Assembly (NCBI GenBank): GCA_008690995.1
Contig: VRMN01000007.1
Span: 806,001 to 870,000 of the forward strand
Length of the DNA: 64,000 nt
Source: Porphyridium purpureum
Lineage: Eukaryota > Rhodophyta > Bangiophyceae > Porphyridiales > Porphyridiaceae
Direction: 5' to 3'
Below are positions 11,222 to 21,552 of this stretch, piece by piece. The translations under genes and the position numbers were made by a program. Under the pieces are notes generated by a model that was given only the letters and a program-made list of their open reading frames with translations, made no database searches and was not told where the DNA came from. The first letter of the stretch is position 1; the number at the start of each line of letters is the position of its first letter.

Positions 11222-14009
11222 CGTTCCGTGTTTTGCGGCGTTGCGTTGCCCTGCACCGAGACGCACTACGCTGACGTCCACAGCTTGTCTACAAGCTCCA
11301 ACTCGTCTAGCACTGCGGGTCTCTTGTGAACAAAGCTTGTGCGCAATCGCCTGTACGATCACCGGCACGTTTGTGGCGCACCACCTTCACTGTTGAGCAC
11401 GCATCGCATCGCATCGCGTCCCATTTATACCCCGGCGCGGCCGACATTTCTCCTCGCGTCGATCGCATCGATCGCACCGATCGGGGCTGCCGTGTCCATC
11501 GCATGCTTGCCGTTGCCTGTTTGCTGCGGCGCGCGCTCCTGCTCCCGCTCCTGCTCCTACTACGCCGGCTTTCGCCGCCGCCCCTCGCCACGCCGCGCGT
11601 GTATGTGGCGCACGCACGCCTGGAGGGAGGGACACACAGAGGAAGAGGGGGGGAAGGCACGGGGGTAGCTGGCAGAATGCGGCGTCGCGATCCGCACGCC
11701 AGAGAAGCAAATGGCCTGCTCACCGACTTGTCCACCGCGACACCCAGCCACTGCTCCTCCTTCCCTCCTCCTCTTCCGCGCTTTTTCCCCACCCACACGC
11801 ACGCAGTTGGCATTTCTTGTTTCTTTTTTTTTAAATCCTCAAATTACAAAACACACGTACAAATCCACGTATCCACTCACGATCCCAGAATTAGCCTTAC
11901 CAATACCGCGTCATTTTCACAGACTTTCACGTGTGCAAAACGGCGCCCACTGCCGTGCGCTCGGTCGGTGTGGGTGGTGGAGTTGCGTGCCTCCAGAAAG
12001 TAATCCGAAATATAACACGCACACGCACGCACCCGCGCAGTTTCGGTCCGGCTGTAATTGCTGGTGGGGACGGTGGTCGTCTGCAACGGCGTGCACTGGC
12101 GTGAGTGAGTGTGTGTGTGTGTGTGGGGTCATTGGTTCCTATGCGTATTCCACGCGCGCTCAACCATGCCAGCATCTCCCTCAGCAAATAAGGTCCGCGT
12201 GGCCAGCATACATTGTGGTCAGCAGCAGCATGTGTGGTGAGGATCAAGCGCCTTGAGGGGGAATGAGGAAAGAGGAGGAAGGTAGAATCAATCGCGCGAG
12301 TGGGGCCATACGCCCGCGGGTCATTTTCCGCGAGATCGCGCGATCGCCGTTGGTGCGCGAGTTTGTGCGGATGTGCAGATATAAATAGGTAAAGGGGTTG
12401 GCCTTGGTACGTGCAAACTTTCTCTAGAAATAGGCATCTGCTTCTATGAAGGATGGCGAGAGAGCCAGAGCAGAGAAAGTTGAAGCGGGATTGAGCAAGT
12501 TATGAAGGGGAAGTGCAAGACGCAGGCCGGCGCACGGCCGTGCATCATGCCCAGCGCGGGCGCCGCCGGTTACGTGAAAGTGCGCCGGTACCATCGTCGC
12601 CGCGGGCATCCTGGCCGCGGGAAATGCTCAGCGCAAACTTGGCAGCGGCCGACGTTCGTGCGTGGTCAATGCAGCGGCGGCCGTGCATATTCCGAGTCGC
12701 GGCAGCGCAGCGTCCTGACCCCTGCTCTCTCGCCAGACGATCCCCACCTCGCTCATATGTGGATTCCCGGACCTGCGCATCAGAAGCACTTGTGGATGCC
12801 CGGCACACGCACACATTAACATGAAGGCGACTGGCATAATTGAAGCCGGGCAACCCCGCCCTGGTCTGTTGCTTTGCCTTACAGTTTACTGCGGCTGGAA
12901 CACACGGAGCGCAAGCGCCACCGACGCCCAGATATACGTCACCATGCACAACCGGCCCCGGGCGCCCAGAACCCGAGCTTGAGATATGAACCCAACGCCA
13001 TCCCCCGCGTCGCAGCCACCGTGCCCGGCGAGCACCTGCCCATTCACCGCAGCCCGGCCGCGCAGTGGAGCGGTCCGCAGCGGACTGTCAACAGCCTCGT
13101 TTCCATCCGGATTAGACTGAGTCTCGCTGGTAGCGGGAGCCACGCAACGTGATGTGCGAGTCAGATGCACATTGCGCACGCCCAGTCAGGGCCGTGCTAA
13201 ATAACAAGGCGGTCCTCGTCGCCGGTACTTGTGAGCGGCTTTCCGCTCACCACCGCCGTTCGCCGAAACTGCAGCTTCCCAGTCGTTCTCTGTGCACTCC
13301 GCAACGAGCAGCCTCCACATGCAAGGGTTTCGCCAATCGACGCGCACGCACTGACTCAATGACGCGTCGACCTCGCTTGCTGCGCGTGCGTGCACTGTCA
13401 TCAGTAGCGCGTCTACCTTACCCCACGACAGCGTCATCCGCAACCACAACATGACTTGAGGCGGACGACGCCTTGTCGCTCGTGCCCTCTACACGTTTTT
13501 TTTTTCGTGTCGAAGCGTGCCGACACACGTGGAGCGGAGTGGCAGAGGATTCCATGGAGGGCAAATCCAGCAGCAGACAAGCCGCGCGCCTGCTTGCGCC
13601 TGCGGCGCTCTCACCGCCTGTTCCCGCGAGCGCGACTGTGTGCACCGGCTTATCATCGCGCGTCCCGCCGTGCGAAAATCGCACGACCAGCCGCATCACA
13701 CGCTGCAGATCACGACGCACCCATACACTCTGTGACCACACTCTTCCACCGCATCTGCGCGCAGGCCGTCACATCGCGCCGCCGCCACCTCCGCGACCCA
13801 CCCTGTCCAACTCCATCCACCTGCTCCACCTAACCCTCCCCACCACCGCACCGGGGCAACAACCCCATAAACCACTAACCCGATAAACCGCCACGCCGAT
13901 AAACCGTCACGCTGTCTGAGCGCGCTGTGACCAAACAGAGCCGCGAGCCGTCTACCGCACATGCCGCGCCACACAAACACACACTTCGGCTGGAGCGCGT
14001 TTGCCACCG

Positions 14010-14040
<31 letters not shown>

Positions 14041-14046
14041 CACACC
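14010..14046. repeat. CA/TA microsatellite
   Basis: About 12 CA units followed by TATATATA and more CA. A second, interrupted CA tract lies at 14,126-14,153. Confidence 0.95.
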
Positions 14047-14579
14047 CGACCCGCTCCAATGATCGTTGCACGTTTGTGTGTCTGTGTGTGTCCTTGTGTT
14101 CCGTCCATGGACCGACGAGACGCGACAACACACACACACGCACACACACACACCGCCAAACCGAACCGCCGCGTGTGCTTGCGGGTTCCCGCGCAGGCAC
14201 CACGGAGATGCGCGAGATTACCAGCGCGCGCCGCCGTTTATGCGCACGCGCTTTCACGCAAGCGGCACCGCGCGTGAGCTCGATCTTCTATTAAAACGGC
14301 ATGCCTTTACTAGGCTCGGCGCACCGGTTGAAGTGAGTGAATGAAGTGGAAGTGTACACCCCCCTCACCCCTGGGAGGAACGGAGGAACGGAGGGAGAAA
14401 CCCTAGCGCTGAGAACGGGCGGGCGGGCGGGGGAGAGAGTTTTTTGTGTGTGTGTTTGTGTGTGTGGATGCGCGGTGGATGGGACAAGTTGGAATGTGGG
14501 TGGGTGGGAAGAGAGGGACCGAGAGGGAGTGCGGTGGTTGTGCGTGGTGAAGTCTTGTCGGCGCTCGCGCGTGTGTCTG

Positions 14580-14614
14580 CGTCGGTGTCGGTGTCGGTGT
14601 CGGTGTCTTTCTGG
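14580..14614. repeat. 6-bp tandem repeat GGTGTC
   Basis: Four to five copies of GGTGTC in a row within G/T-rich DNA some 200 bases upstream of the PGR5 start. Confidence 0.85.
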
Positions 14615-14807
14615 GTCTCGTTGTCTGTCTCCTTTGAGAAAGCCTGGTGAGAGTCTCGTGGTGGGAGGCTTTGTGAATTTGAGATTGTGGGTGAGTTGCC
14701 GGGGTGGGAGAGACAGAGAGAGAGTGAGAGAGAGGTGTGGTTGGTGAGATCTGGGGAGGAGGAGAGGTAGGAGAGAGAGGGCGGGAAGAGATGGCGGCGG
14801 GCAGGGA

Positions 14808-15173
14808 ATGCGGGGCAGCGATGGGGTCGAGGTGCGCGGTGGGGTTTGTGCCGGCGGCGGGATTGGGCGTGGCGTCAGGCTCGGCGCTGCCGCGCCGCTG
14901 TGCGCGCAACGGGCGCGCGTCGCGCCGCGCCGCGCCGCCGCCGCGTGGACCATGGGCAAGAAGGCCGACTTTGGCCCATTCACGCCAGTCGTCGTCACCA
15001 CGAGAATCGTCATTGGCGAGAAGCGCTTCAACGCCTTGCGCGGAAAGGGCATCTCGCTCCACTCGCAGGTCATCGGCAACTTTTGCGGCTACGTCGGCGC
15101 GTCTGGCAAAACAAAACAGGGCCTCATCCGCCTCGCGAAGAATAACGGCTCCAAGCTCGGCTTCCTTTCGTAG
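14808..15173 (+). CDS. PGR5: PGR5, regulator of cyclic electron flow around photosystem I
   Basis: The frame gives 121 residues from an ATG at 14808. The last 70 residues (FGPFTPVVVTTRIVIGEKRF ... LHSQVIGNFC ... GLIRLAKNNGSKLGFLS) match the mature PGR5 protein of plants over its whole length, including the conserved end LIRLAK-NG--LGFL. PGR5 is a small stromal or thylakoid-associated protein needed for antimycin-sensitive cyclic electron flow and protection of photosystem I (established in Arabidopsis). The first 47 residues are Arg/Ala/Gly-rich with almost no acids (RARVAPRRAAAAWTM), fitting a plastid transit peptide; the processing site would be near TMGKKAD. The frame is also open upstream, so another start is possible, and the inner ATG at MGKK would give only the mature protein. 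No PGRL1 partner gene is seen in this window. Confidence 0.9.
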   Translation: MRGSDGVEVRGGVCAGGGIGRGVRLGAAAPLCAQRARVAPRRAAAAWTMGKKADFGPFTPVVVTTRIVIGEKRFNALRGKGISLHSQVIGNFCGYVGASGKTKQGLIRLAKNNGSKLGFLS

Positions 15174-15624
15174 AGAGCAACGCCCGCGTCAGAGCCTCCC
15201 GCGAGCGGCGCACGATCAGGAGAGCGGGTGTGGGGCTTGATCCTCGCCAGATCTCGGCAGTGGCGGCATCGTGCCGTCGAGCAAAGGTACGTGCAGCCGC
15301 ACTGCTCGGTGCATGATTGCTCCGGAGCGCGGAGCACTTAATGCACAGCAGATCTAAACACAGAACAATAAAAAAGAGACAAAGGTGTCAAACTATTCTT
15401 GTTGTGATTGCTCCTCCAATCTTTGCGCAATGTGGCGATCCGGGGGCCCGGCTAGCGCTTGGCAGCGGCAATTGTCTTGCGACCGCGAGTACAACACGTC
15501 TTTTGACAATTTAGTATTTAGGTTTCAGTCCGTGCGGCGGCCTTCTCCGCAGACACAATCGCGATCGCCCGCTATGAAACTCAGCCGAGATACACAGCAA
15601 ACGTTTCCAAAGTGACAGCACACG
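15174..15624. other. Intergenic between convergent genes
   Basis: 3' flanks of PGR5 and of the minus-strand gene that follows. No supported feature; several AATAAA-like stretches (for example at about 15,366) could be polyadenylation signals for PGR5. Confidence 0.4.
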
Positions 15625-16263
15625 TCACTTGCCTTCGGAACTGTCATCCTCGCACTCATCTGCTTCGTAACATGGTGAGAGTTCACGCACCAGGTCAGAC
15701 GAGCGCGTCCGCGATGGCGACAGCAGCTCTCTTAGTGTCATACAGCGCATCAGCGGTGGGTTCATCAGGCGTGTACGATCCGGGAGCTCGTGCTCGCTGC
15801 TCTGGCTGCGCTGGCTGACCAGATACGACACGCGCTCCGACTCGGAAATCTTGTCTGTACATGAGTGAGCGCGGCGCGGCAGAAACGTGGAGAGACGGCT
15901 CGTGAGCGAGTCGCGACTCATCCATGCCGAATCATCGCTCGCAGCCCGCACAGTGGAAGCTGGGCAGCGCGGCGGCATGATGCCTCGGTCGACAACGCCG
16001 AGCAGCCTTTTGCTGTAAAGATGGCTCTTCCACGATGAGTGCGACGCAAGCGGCAACGACGCGCCAATCGCAAAGCTCAATTCGTCGCAGCAGCTCTCGA
16101 GACTGTCGGAAGCGCCAAACGCGAGATCCGGCTGTATCAGCATTTCAATTTCGCGCTTGACAATCTGGTACGATTCAGACTCGGTTACGCGGCGTGCGTG
16201 CAGCGCGGCCGCACACGGCTGTATCGCTCTGGCATCGGCAGCAGTGGCTTCCATCCCACGCAT
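15625..16263 (-). CDS. Hypothetical protein, possibly the last exon of a larger gene
   Basis: 212 residues from an ATG at 16263. Composition is protein-like: Ser/Arg-rich with charged patches (ESESYQIVKREIEMLIQPDL, SDKISESERVSYLV-like region, CMTLRELLSPSRTRSSDLV) and an acidic tail (EADECEDDSSEGK). No domain recognised and no membrane segment. The frame is open upstream for only about 17 codons before a stop. A minus-strand frame at 16,572-16,883 contains a hydrophobic run (ACAVVLILILTLILHFASLL) and might be an upstream exon, but I see no decisive splice pair. The serine-rich character would suit a regulatory or cytosolic tail. Function unknown. Confidence 0.45.
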   Translation of the reverse strand: MRGMEATAADARAIQPCAAALHARRVTESESYQIVKREIEMLIQPDLAFGASDSLESCCDELSFAIGASLPLASHSSWKSHLYSKRLLGVVDRGIMPPRCPASTVRAASDDSAWMSRDSLTSRLSTFLPRRAHSCTDKISESERVSYLVSQRSQSSEHELPDRTRLMNPPLMRCMTLRELLSPSRTRSSDLVRELSPCYEADECEDDSSEGK

Positions 16264-17797
16264 GGAACGAGAACGCTCCTGGCCTCGTGCTGGTTTGCCA
16301 GTTCCATGTCACGTCGCGAATTACTCTGTACCGGTTCATGACATGAATTGATCGCACATGCTCTTGCAACGTACTTTTATGCGACGGCTGCCCGGTGCGA
16401 AGCGTGTATGTCCGCTTGGAAACGAGCAAAGTCAGACCTGGACACGCTGCCTTCTCATCTCGGCCACGCATTACACACACCGTTCCACCTCGTTCGCGCC
16501 TCAATCTACACGACAACCCAGCACGCTGATTTTCTTTCTTCGCCGAAAATCACAAACTGTCTGTCGCACGCTCAATCGAGGACGTGCAAGGTGGCGCGCC
16601 CATGATGTCTCCAATCATACCCAGCCATCTCCGAAACAAACACGAGCAGCGAAGCAAAATGCAAAATCAAAGTCAAAATCAAAATCAGCACGACGGCGCA
16701 CGCACCAAGGCCGCCCACGGCTGGCACCTGCCAGTTGACGAAGGAGGAATCGCTCGCCGCGCCATGCGCAAGTGCCGCGTGTCCTGCTCGGCTCGCACGC
16801 ACCTCTTGCTGCCAGCATGCGCACGTTCTCGGCCCGCGCCCTTCATTACACCCAACCCCGCAGTGTGAAATGCAGCATTTCAATAGAATGCCTGGAATAT
16901 CTCTGCGTGAATCAGGGGTATTTACATAGAGCTGTAATGGCTACACGCGAACGCTTCTCGACGCTGCCTCCGCAGCAGCGGCAGCACAAGCAGGCGCAGC
17001 GGCATGCCGCGAGCGCGCCACAGCGACGTCACCACCGCGCGCTGGTGTCTTACGGCGATGCCACCTACGGCATTGCGGCCGCCATGACCGCCAAGACCGC
17101 CATGACCGCCAGGACCGCAAGGTAAAGTCCGAGCGCGGTTCGAGGCTGCTCGCACATGAGATGCTCGCTTTGGCAAGACGTCGTTACCTGTGCGCGCGTC
17201 GCGTTCAGAACCAACCAACGACGGCGCTGCGCGAGCAGACAGCTGGCTGGCACGCGTGCGCCGTTGCGCGCGCGCATGCAGCGACCATCAGCCTTGTCAA
17301 GCCATGTTCCGCGTGCGCCCGTGCGCCCCGTGCGCACGTCCCGCGCAGCGGCAAACGGCTTCCAAACCACACGCCGCAGTACCCACTGTACCGCGGAATG
17401 GAAGTTTCTTGTGAAACGCGTGCGTTTTACTAGGACGCGCCGATTTCTCCTTGCGAGCGCGCGGCCCGAATTTCGACAAGATGAGCAGGCGGAATGGCAC
17501 CGGAGCCGCGAGCGTGTTGCAGGGGCTTCGGCTGCTGCTTCAGCTGCTTACTCTTGCTGGTGGCGCTGGTGGTGCGACGACTTCAGCACGCGCGGCAGCT
17601 GCAGCACCGGAGGCCGAATTCATAGTCACAGCTCTGCGGTAAGCGCTGGAGGATTCTCGCATTCCGCCCGAGTGCGTGGGCTGCGCGCGGGCAGATTTAA
17701 GGGCGCGGATGGCATGTGTGTGCGTGAGAGGCACCGTTGTAGTGTGGGGCTGTGGTGAGAAGAGACAGACGTGGTGATCAGCAGCGTGCAGCTCGTG
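16264..17797. other. Intergenic or unresolved exons, 1.5 kb
   Basis: Minus-strand frames at 16,572-16,883 and 17,065-17,370 each contain one hydrophobic run but no recognisable domain; they could be exons of the gene at 15,625-16,263 or chance. Short imperfect repeats occur at 16,665-16,690 (CAAAAT variants) and at 17,082-17,118 (GACCGCCAT variants), the latter producing the hydrophobic run in one frame. Confidence 0.4.
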
Positions 17798-19960
17798 ATG
17801 GACAGTACGACTATGGTGGACGGAGACCGCGACCGCGACACCGTGGGCTCGGATGAGATGTCGGGCGCAAGCGTGCATGACGCGTTCAACGACTCGGTCT
17901 TTGAGCAGCTGGCCGGCTTGATAGATGAATCCCGTGTGCAAAAGTTTGGCAGTGTCGAAGATGCGCCACCACCGGGCGTGGTGCTGTCGTACGCAGACGA
18001 AAGTACAGATTTGCGCGGCGACGGCAAACCCATCGTGTTCAAGTACAGGCCCGAGGAGCCGGCGTCATCTGGAAAGGGCGCCGCACCCGTGCCCGCCGCT
18101 TTGGCGAGTTTGGCAAAGCAAACGTCAATTGCCGTGTCCAAGCTCAAGTCGATGAGCCAGCATCAGCTCGAGTATATCGATGGTGAAGAGGACAGTGACC
18201 TTGACGACGCCGATGCCGCCGAGCTGGAGAGTGAGCTGGAGCAGAGAGGAGGGCGAGGTAACAGCGGCACGCTTGGCGACGACGGCGATGCCGAGGTGGA
18301 AGCGCAGGGCCTGGTGCAAAGGTTCAGCCAATTGACCACGCGCGCGCCATCGCTTGGCACAAAGAAGAGCTTGAAGAGCGGCGACGGGCGAAGTGGCAGC
18401 GGAGGTATAGGCACCATGCTGCTCAAGGGCTTCTCGCGCGAGGCAATCAAGAAAAGCGGGTCCGGGGTAACCACGACGCCTTCAGTCTTGGAAACGTCCG
18501 ATGTGAGCGAAGACCTTTCGCTTGGCTCGTCAGAGTATGGCACCACACAGGCAGCGGACGAAGCCGAGACGGAGGAGGAGCTGATTGCGCGGCAGAGTCT
18601 GCTGCTGCCACCGGGATTCTCGCGCGACGAGGCGACGCTCATGGTCGAATTTACAAGCGCAGCATATTGCCGCGTGCACAACTCATCCATGTTTGAGTGT
18701 GGATGCGGCACGCCGGCGCGCGGCTTCGAGTTTACGGGGCGTTATTCCGATGCTAAAACCGACGCGTCCGGTTTTGTGGGGCGCCACAGTCGGGACAAGT
18801 ATATTTGCGCGGGCTTTCGTGGCACGGTATCGATGAAGAATTGGGTGAACAATGTCAAGGCTGCAATGATTGACGCCAACAAGCAGAAAAGCAAAATCGG
18901 CAGAAACTTTGCAAGTTTGCCAAACGACGTCAAGCTGCATCTAGGCTTCTTCCGCTCGCTCGAGTCGATTGGCGGGGACATGGTGGATGAAGTGATGCGG
19001 CTCCATCGCGAGTTTCCGAGCGACAAGGTTTACGTAACCGGCCACTCGCTCGGCGGCGCCATGTCGACGCATTTCGCGCTTGCGCTCGTGCTCGCGGGGC
19101 TGCCTGCTGAGCAGCTTTCATGCTATACGTTTGGGCAGCCTCGAGTCGGCAATGACGCGTTCCGCCGTGAGTTTGATGCTCGCATCAAGAACATGTTCCG
19201 TATTGTGAACAATTACGACGTGGTGCCGCACCTGCCGCAGTATGCAACCGGTTTCAGGCACGTCGGACACGAGCTGTGGTTCAGCTCCAAGTTGACCTTG
19301 GCACAGCGCAAGGCACTGCTGATCAAGAATATGTACGAGGAACATCCTAGGGACAAGGTGGAAATCGCGGGCCTTATGGATGCTTGCGCAAACACAATTC
19401 CGTTCAGCAAACTCGGGATTGTGGATCACCTGCTGTATTACGACCGGATCACGGGCACACACCGTCTGCGTGGTGCGGGGCCGCCCGTGAAGAAGGTGAA
19501 ACCCGATGGGAGGATAGAAACGGTCAGCGACGCGTTTTGGATGGACGTGTTTGACCCTTCGTCAAATGTCCTTTTGTGGGAATACAGCTTGAAGAGTGCC
19601 AAGACGGCGAAGAACAAGGCGCCATTTCAGCAGCTTATTGAGTACTCGAAGAAGCTGGCACTCGAAGACGGCATCAACTGGCATTTGAAGGTGGTGCAGA
19701 TTAACACGGCAGTCAACGATCTGCCAAAGCAATACCTGCCAGTGAAAGGGCAGGATACAACTGTGTACTTCAAGCCGCCGTCCTCATGGCCACCACCACC
19801 ACCCATTCTACTGGATGGGCCTGTCACGTTTGAAAGCTTGAAGGCCATGGTCGAGACGTACTACAAGCCTCCGTTGCCGTTTGACCCCAATGCATGCTCG
19901 ATACTTGCTTCAAGACAATCTGGCGGAGCAGAAGTCATGTTTGCGAACTCGCACGGCTAG
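17798..19960 (+). CDS. Class 3 (fungal-type) lipase, copy 1
   Basis: 720 residues from the first ATG (17798); nine in-frame codons upstream begin only with GTG. Triacylglycerol lipases of class 3 are alpha/beta-hydrolases that cleave acyl esters. Seen here: an acidic N-terminal region of about 280 residues with low-complexity stretches, starting with a conserved block (IDESRVQKFGSVEDAPPPG, then PIVFKY); a core with the oxyanion-side motif AGFRGTVSMKNW; the nucleophile elbow GHSLGG (Ser417); NNYDVVPHLP (Asp474); and VDHLLYY (His544), spaced as in Rhizomucor-type lipases. The C-terminal part, with GPVTFESLKAMVETYYKPP, is shared with copy 2 at 23,965-25,869. There is no signal peptide, so it is probably cytosolic or peripheral to membranes. 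All three catalytic residues are present, so it looks active. A third, decayed copy lies between the two. Confidence 0.92.
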   Translation: MDSTTMVDGDRDRDTVGSDEMSGASVHDAFNDSVFEQLAGLIDESRVQKFGSVEDAPPPGVVLSYADESTDLRGDGKPIVFKYRPEEPASSGKGAAPVPAALASLAKQTSIAVSKLKSMSQHQLEYIDGEEDSDLDDADAAELESELEQRGGRGNSGTLGDDGDAEVEAQGLVQRFSQLTTRAPSLGTKKSLKSGDGRSGSGGIGTMLLKGFSREAIKKSGSGVTTTPSVLETSDVSEDLSLGSSEYGTTQAADEAETEEELIARQSLLLPPGFSRDEATLMVEFTSAAYCRVHNSSMFECGCGTPARGFEFTGRYSDAKTDASGFVGRHSRDKYICAGFRGTVSMKNWVNNVKAAMIDANKQKSKIGRNFASLPNDVKLHLGFFRSLESIGGDMVDEVMRLHREFPSDKVYVTGHSLGGAMSTHFALALVLAGLPAEQLSCYTFGQPRVGNDAFRREFDARIKNMFRIVNNYDVVPHLPQYATGFRHVGHELWFSSKLTLAQRKALLIKNMYEEHPRDKVEIAGLMDACANTIPFSKLGIVDHLLYYDRITGTHRLRGAGPPVKKVKPDGRIETVSDAFWMDVFDPSSNVLLWEYSLKSAKTAKNKAPFQQLIEYSKKLALEDGINWHLKVVQINTAVNDLPKQYLPVKGQDTTVYFKPPSSWPPPPPILLDGPVTFESLKAMVETYYKPPLPFDPNACSILASRQSGGAEVMFANSHG

Positions 19961-20448
19961 CGTCTTTCAAGGCTGTCGCGCGCACGGCGTGCGAGCGCGA
20001 CGAGTTTGGCAGGAGCTGTTTCAAACGTACAATAGGACCCGCAAAGATCCCTGTTTCGCCAAGCAAACATCCAAGCGTGCCGGTCCCTCGTCCGTCTGCA
20101 CGCGTCTGTACGTTTTACACTTCAAGCTGAACGATTGCTAGATAGAGTGCTACAGTACACTCCAACCCTGTAGTAAGTGGGCTCCAATTCTCTCCTCACA
20201 ACCTTTGTTTGCCTCGTGGAACGACATCCCATCCCTCGTGACCAGCATCAGCCAGCCAGGACTTGTGTTTGCAATAGCGTTCCGCCATGCCCAAACGCAA
20301 CAGGACAGCGTCCAAACGATCGCGGCACTGAGCGCGGGCACGACCACGGTCGCGGACATCTAGCGTATGCACACAAATCGGAGCACGGCCTCACAAGGCC
20401 ACGGGACATATACACCACGCACAAACGTGCACACACAAACATCTGCGC
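19961..20448. other. Intergenic between convergent genes
   Basis: 3' flanks of lipase copy 1 and the METTL24-like gene; nothing else supported. Confidence 0.5.
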
Positions 20449-21552
20449 TTACGCGCTGCAGGTCATATTGTCCAAGACCAAACGGTCCCTGTTATTCTCG
20501 AAGAACGAGCGGCCCACACGGGCAAAGGCATACTCGTGGCAGTTTTGCGAGAGGTAATTAATTTCTTTGGAGAAGATCGCGTAGCCACCTTGGCGAAGCA
20601 GTAGAAAGAGCCGGCCATTCTTCTTTGGGCTGTGCACCTCCATCTGAATCTGTGCCATGGGGAAGAAAATTTCTGCGTACAGCCCTTCGATGAAATCATA
20701 TTCGCCGCCTTCTATATCTATTTTGAACACGGCGATCTCGCGGCCGGTATGATTCAGCCTTCTCATGACATCCTGCAGGCTCAGCCACAAGGCGCTGTCC
20801 GGCGTTGCAGTTTCCGAGATCGGAGCACTCCTTCGAACAATACCCCACGGATGAAATTGGACGAACGGCGGATTGTTCACCTTGCCCTTCACGGTCGGGT
20901 CAAAGGTGTGGATCGCGCAGTGCGGCCAGATCTCGTGAAAGCCAATCTCAAACGAAAAGTCATTGTTCGATCCGACGCTATACATGAGGCAGTTGTCCTT
21001 CGCAAGCGTCGGAGAGTGGCATACGTACTTGCCGCCGTCGCCAATGCTGCCGACTCGTTCTTTGAGCGGACACGAGAATTCGGGCTCAAAGAAAATACTA
21101 TACCAGCTGCACCGTGGGGAACACGGCTGTCCCTTGAGCTCGTCCGGGTGCTTCCCCTCGCACATGGCCTCATACTTATATCCGTGCTTCACCCCCTGGC
21201 GCTGCGCGATCTTCTTGGTCGTGTTCCACGATACGTCATCCACACACACAAACCCACTGCTCTCGGCCATCGATCGGCTGCAATCCAGTTTGGCATTTTT
21301 CATGTGCGTCATCGCAGTGGCACAGGACGCCTCTTTCTCTGCGATCGCCACATCACACGACTCCTCCGCGCGTGTACGACCAAGTTCCTTGCTGGCTGCC
21401 GCACGCGCGCCCATACTCCATCGTAGCATCGCCTCCGTTTGCTTTCCGTCTGGCTGCGCGCGCGCGTAAATGTAGGCAGTCATCTCGAGCGCCAGCACCA
21501 GCACCACCAGTACCACGCAGCCCGCCACCGCATATCTCGCCGCTGGCCTCAT
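20449..21552 (-). CDS. METTL24-like / FkbM-type membrane-anchored methyltransferase
   Basis: 367 residues from an ATG at 21552. Residues about 8-32 form one hydrophobic segment (YAVAGCVVLVVLVLALEMTA) after a short basic N-terminus, so this is probably a type II protein of the Golgi or ER with a lumenal enzyme domain. The stretch FFEPEFSCPLKERVG, GDGGKYVC and SVGSNNDFSFE matches the methyltransferase domain of METTL24-like proteins (Pfam Methyltransf_22), and FKIDIEGGEYDFIEG is the FkbM-type D-I-E-G-G-E motif. About ten cysteines precede the domain, fitting a lumenal location. Substrate unknown; O-methylation of sugars or glycoproteins is a reasonable guess, and porphyridial polysaccharides are known to contain methylated sugars. 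It lies antiparallel between two copies of a lipase, probably by chance of duplication. Confidence 0.85.
   Translation of the reverse strand: MRPAARYAVAGCVVLVVLVLALEMTAYIYARAQPDGKQTEAMLRWSMGARAAASKELGRTRAEESCDVAIAEKEASCATAMTHMKNAKLDCSRSMAESSGFVCVDDVSWNTTKKIAQRQGVKHGYKYEAMCEGKHPDELKGQPCSPRCSWYSIFFEPEFSCPLKERVGSIGDGGKYVCHSPTLAKDNCLMYSVGSNNDFSFEIGFHEIWPHCAIHTFDPTVKGKVNNPPFVQFHPWGIVRRSAPISETATPDSALWLSLQDVMRRLNHTGREIAVFKIDIEGGEYDFIEGLYAEIFFPMAQIQMEVHSPKKNGRLFLLLRQGGYAIFSKEINYLSQNCHEYAFARVGRSFFENNRDRLVLDNMTCSA

Larger units (their letters stand above)
11222..14807. other. Intergenic, 3.6 kb, simple-repeat-rich
   Basis: No recognisable gene. The strand composition is strongly skewed in places: C-rich on the plus strand at about 13,750-14,170 and G-rich at 14,340-14,800, which yields long but low-complexity frames on both strands. 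Simple repeats are listed separately. Two copies of a 16-base motif CCGATAAACCGYCACG stand at about 13,881-13,912. Confidence 0.5.

Noticed and set aside
14291-15079. 262-codon minus-strand frame antisense to the PGR5 upstream region
   Set aside because: Low-complexity Pro/Ser/Thr sequence caused by the G-rich plus strand; overlaps PGR5 and has no domain.
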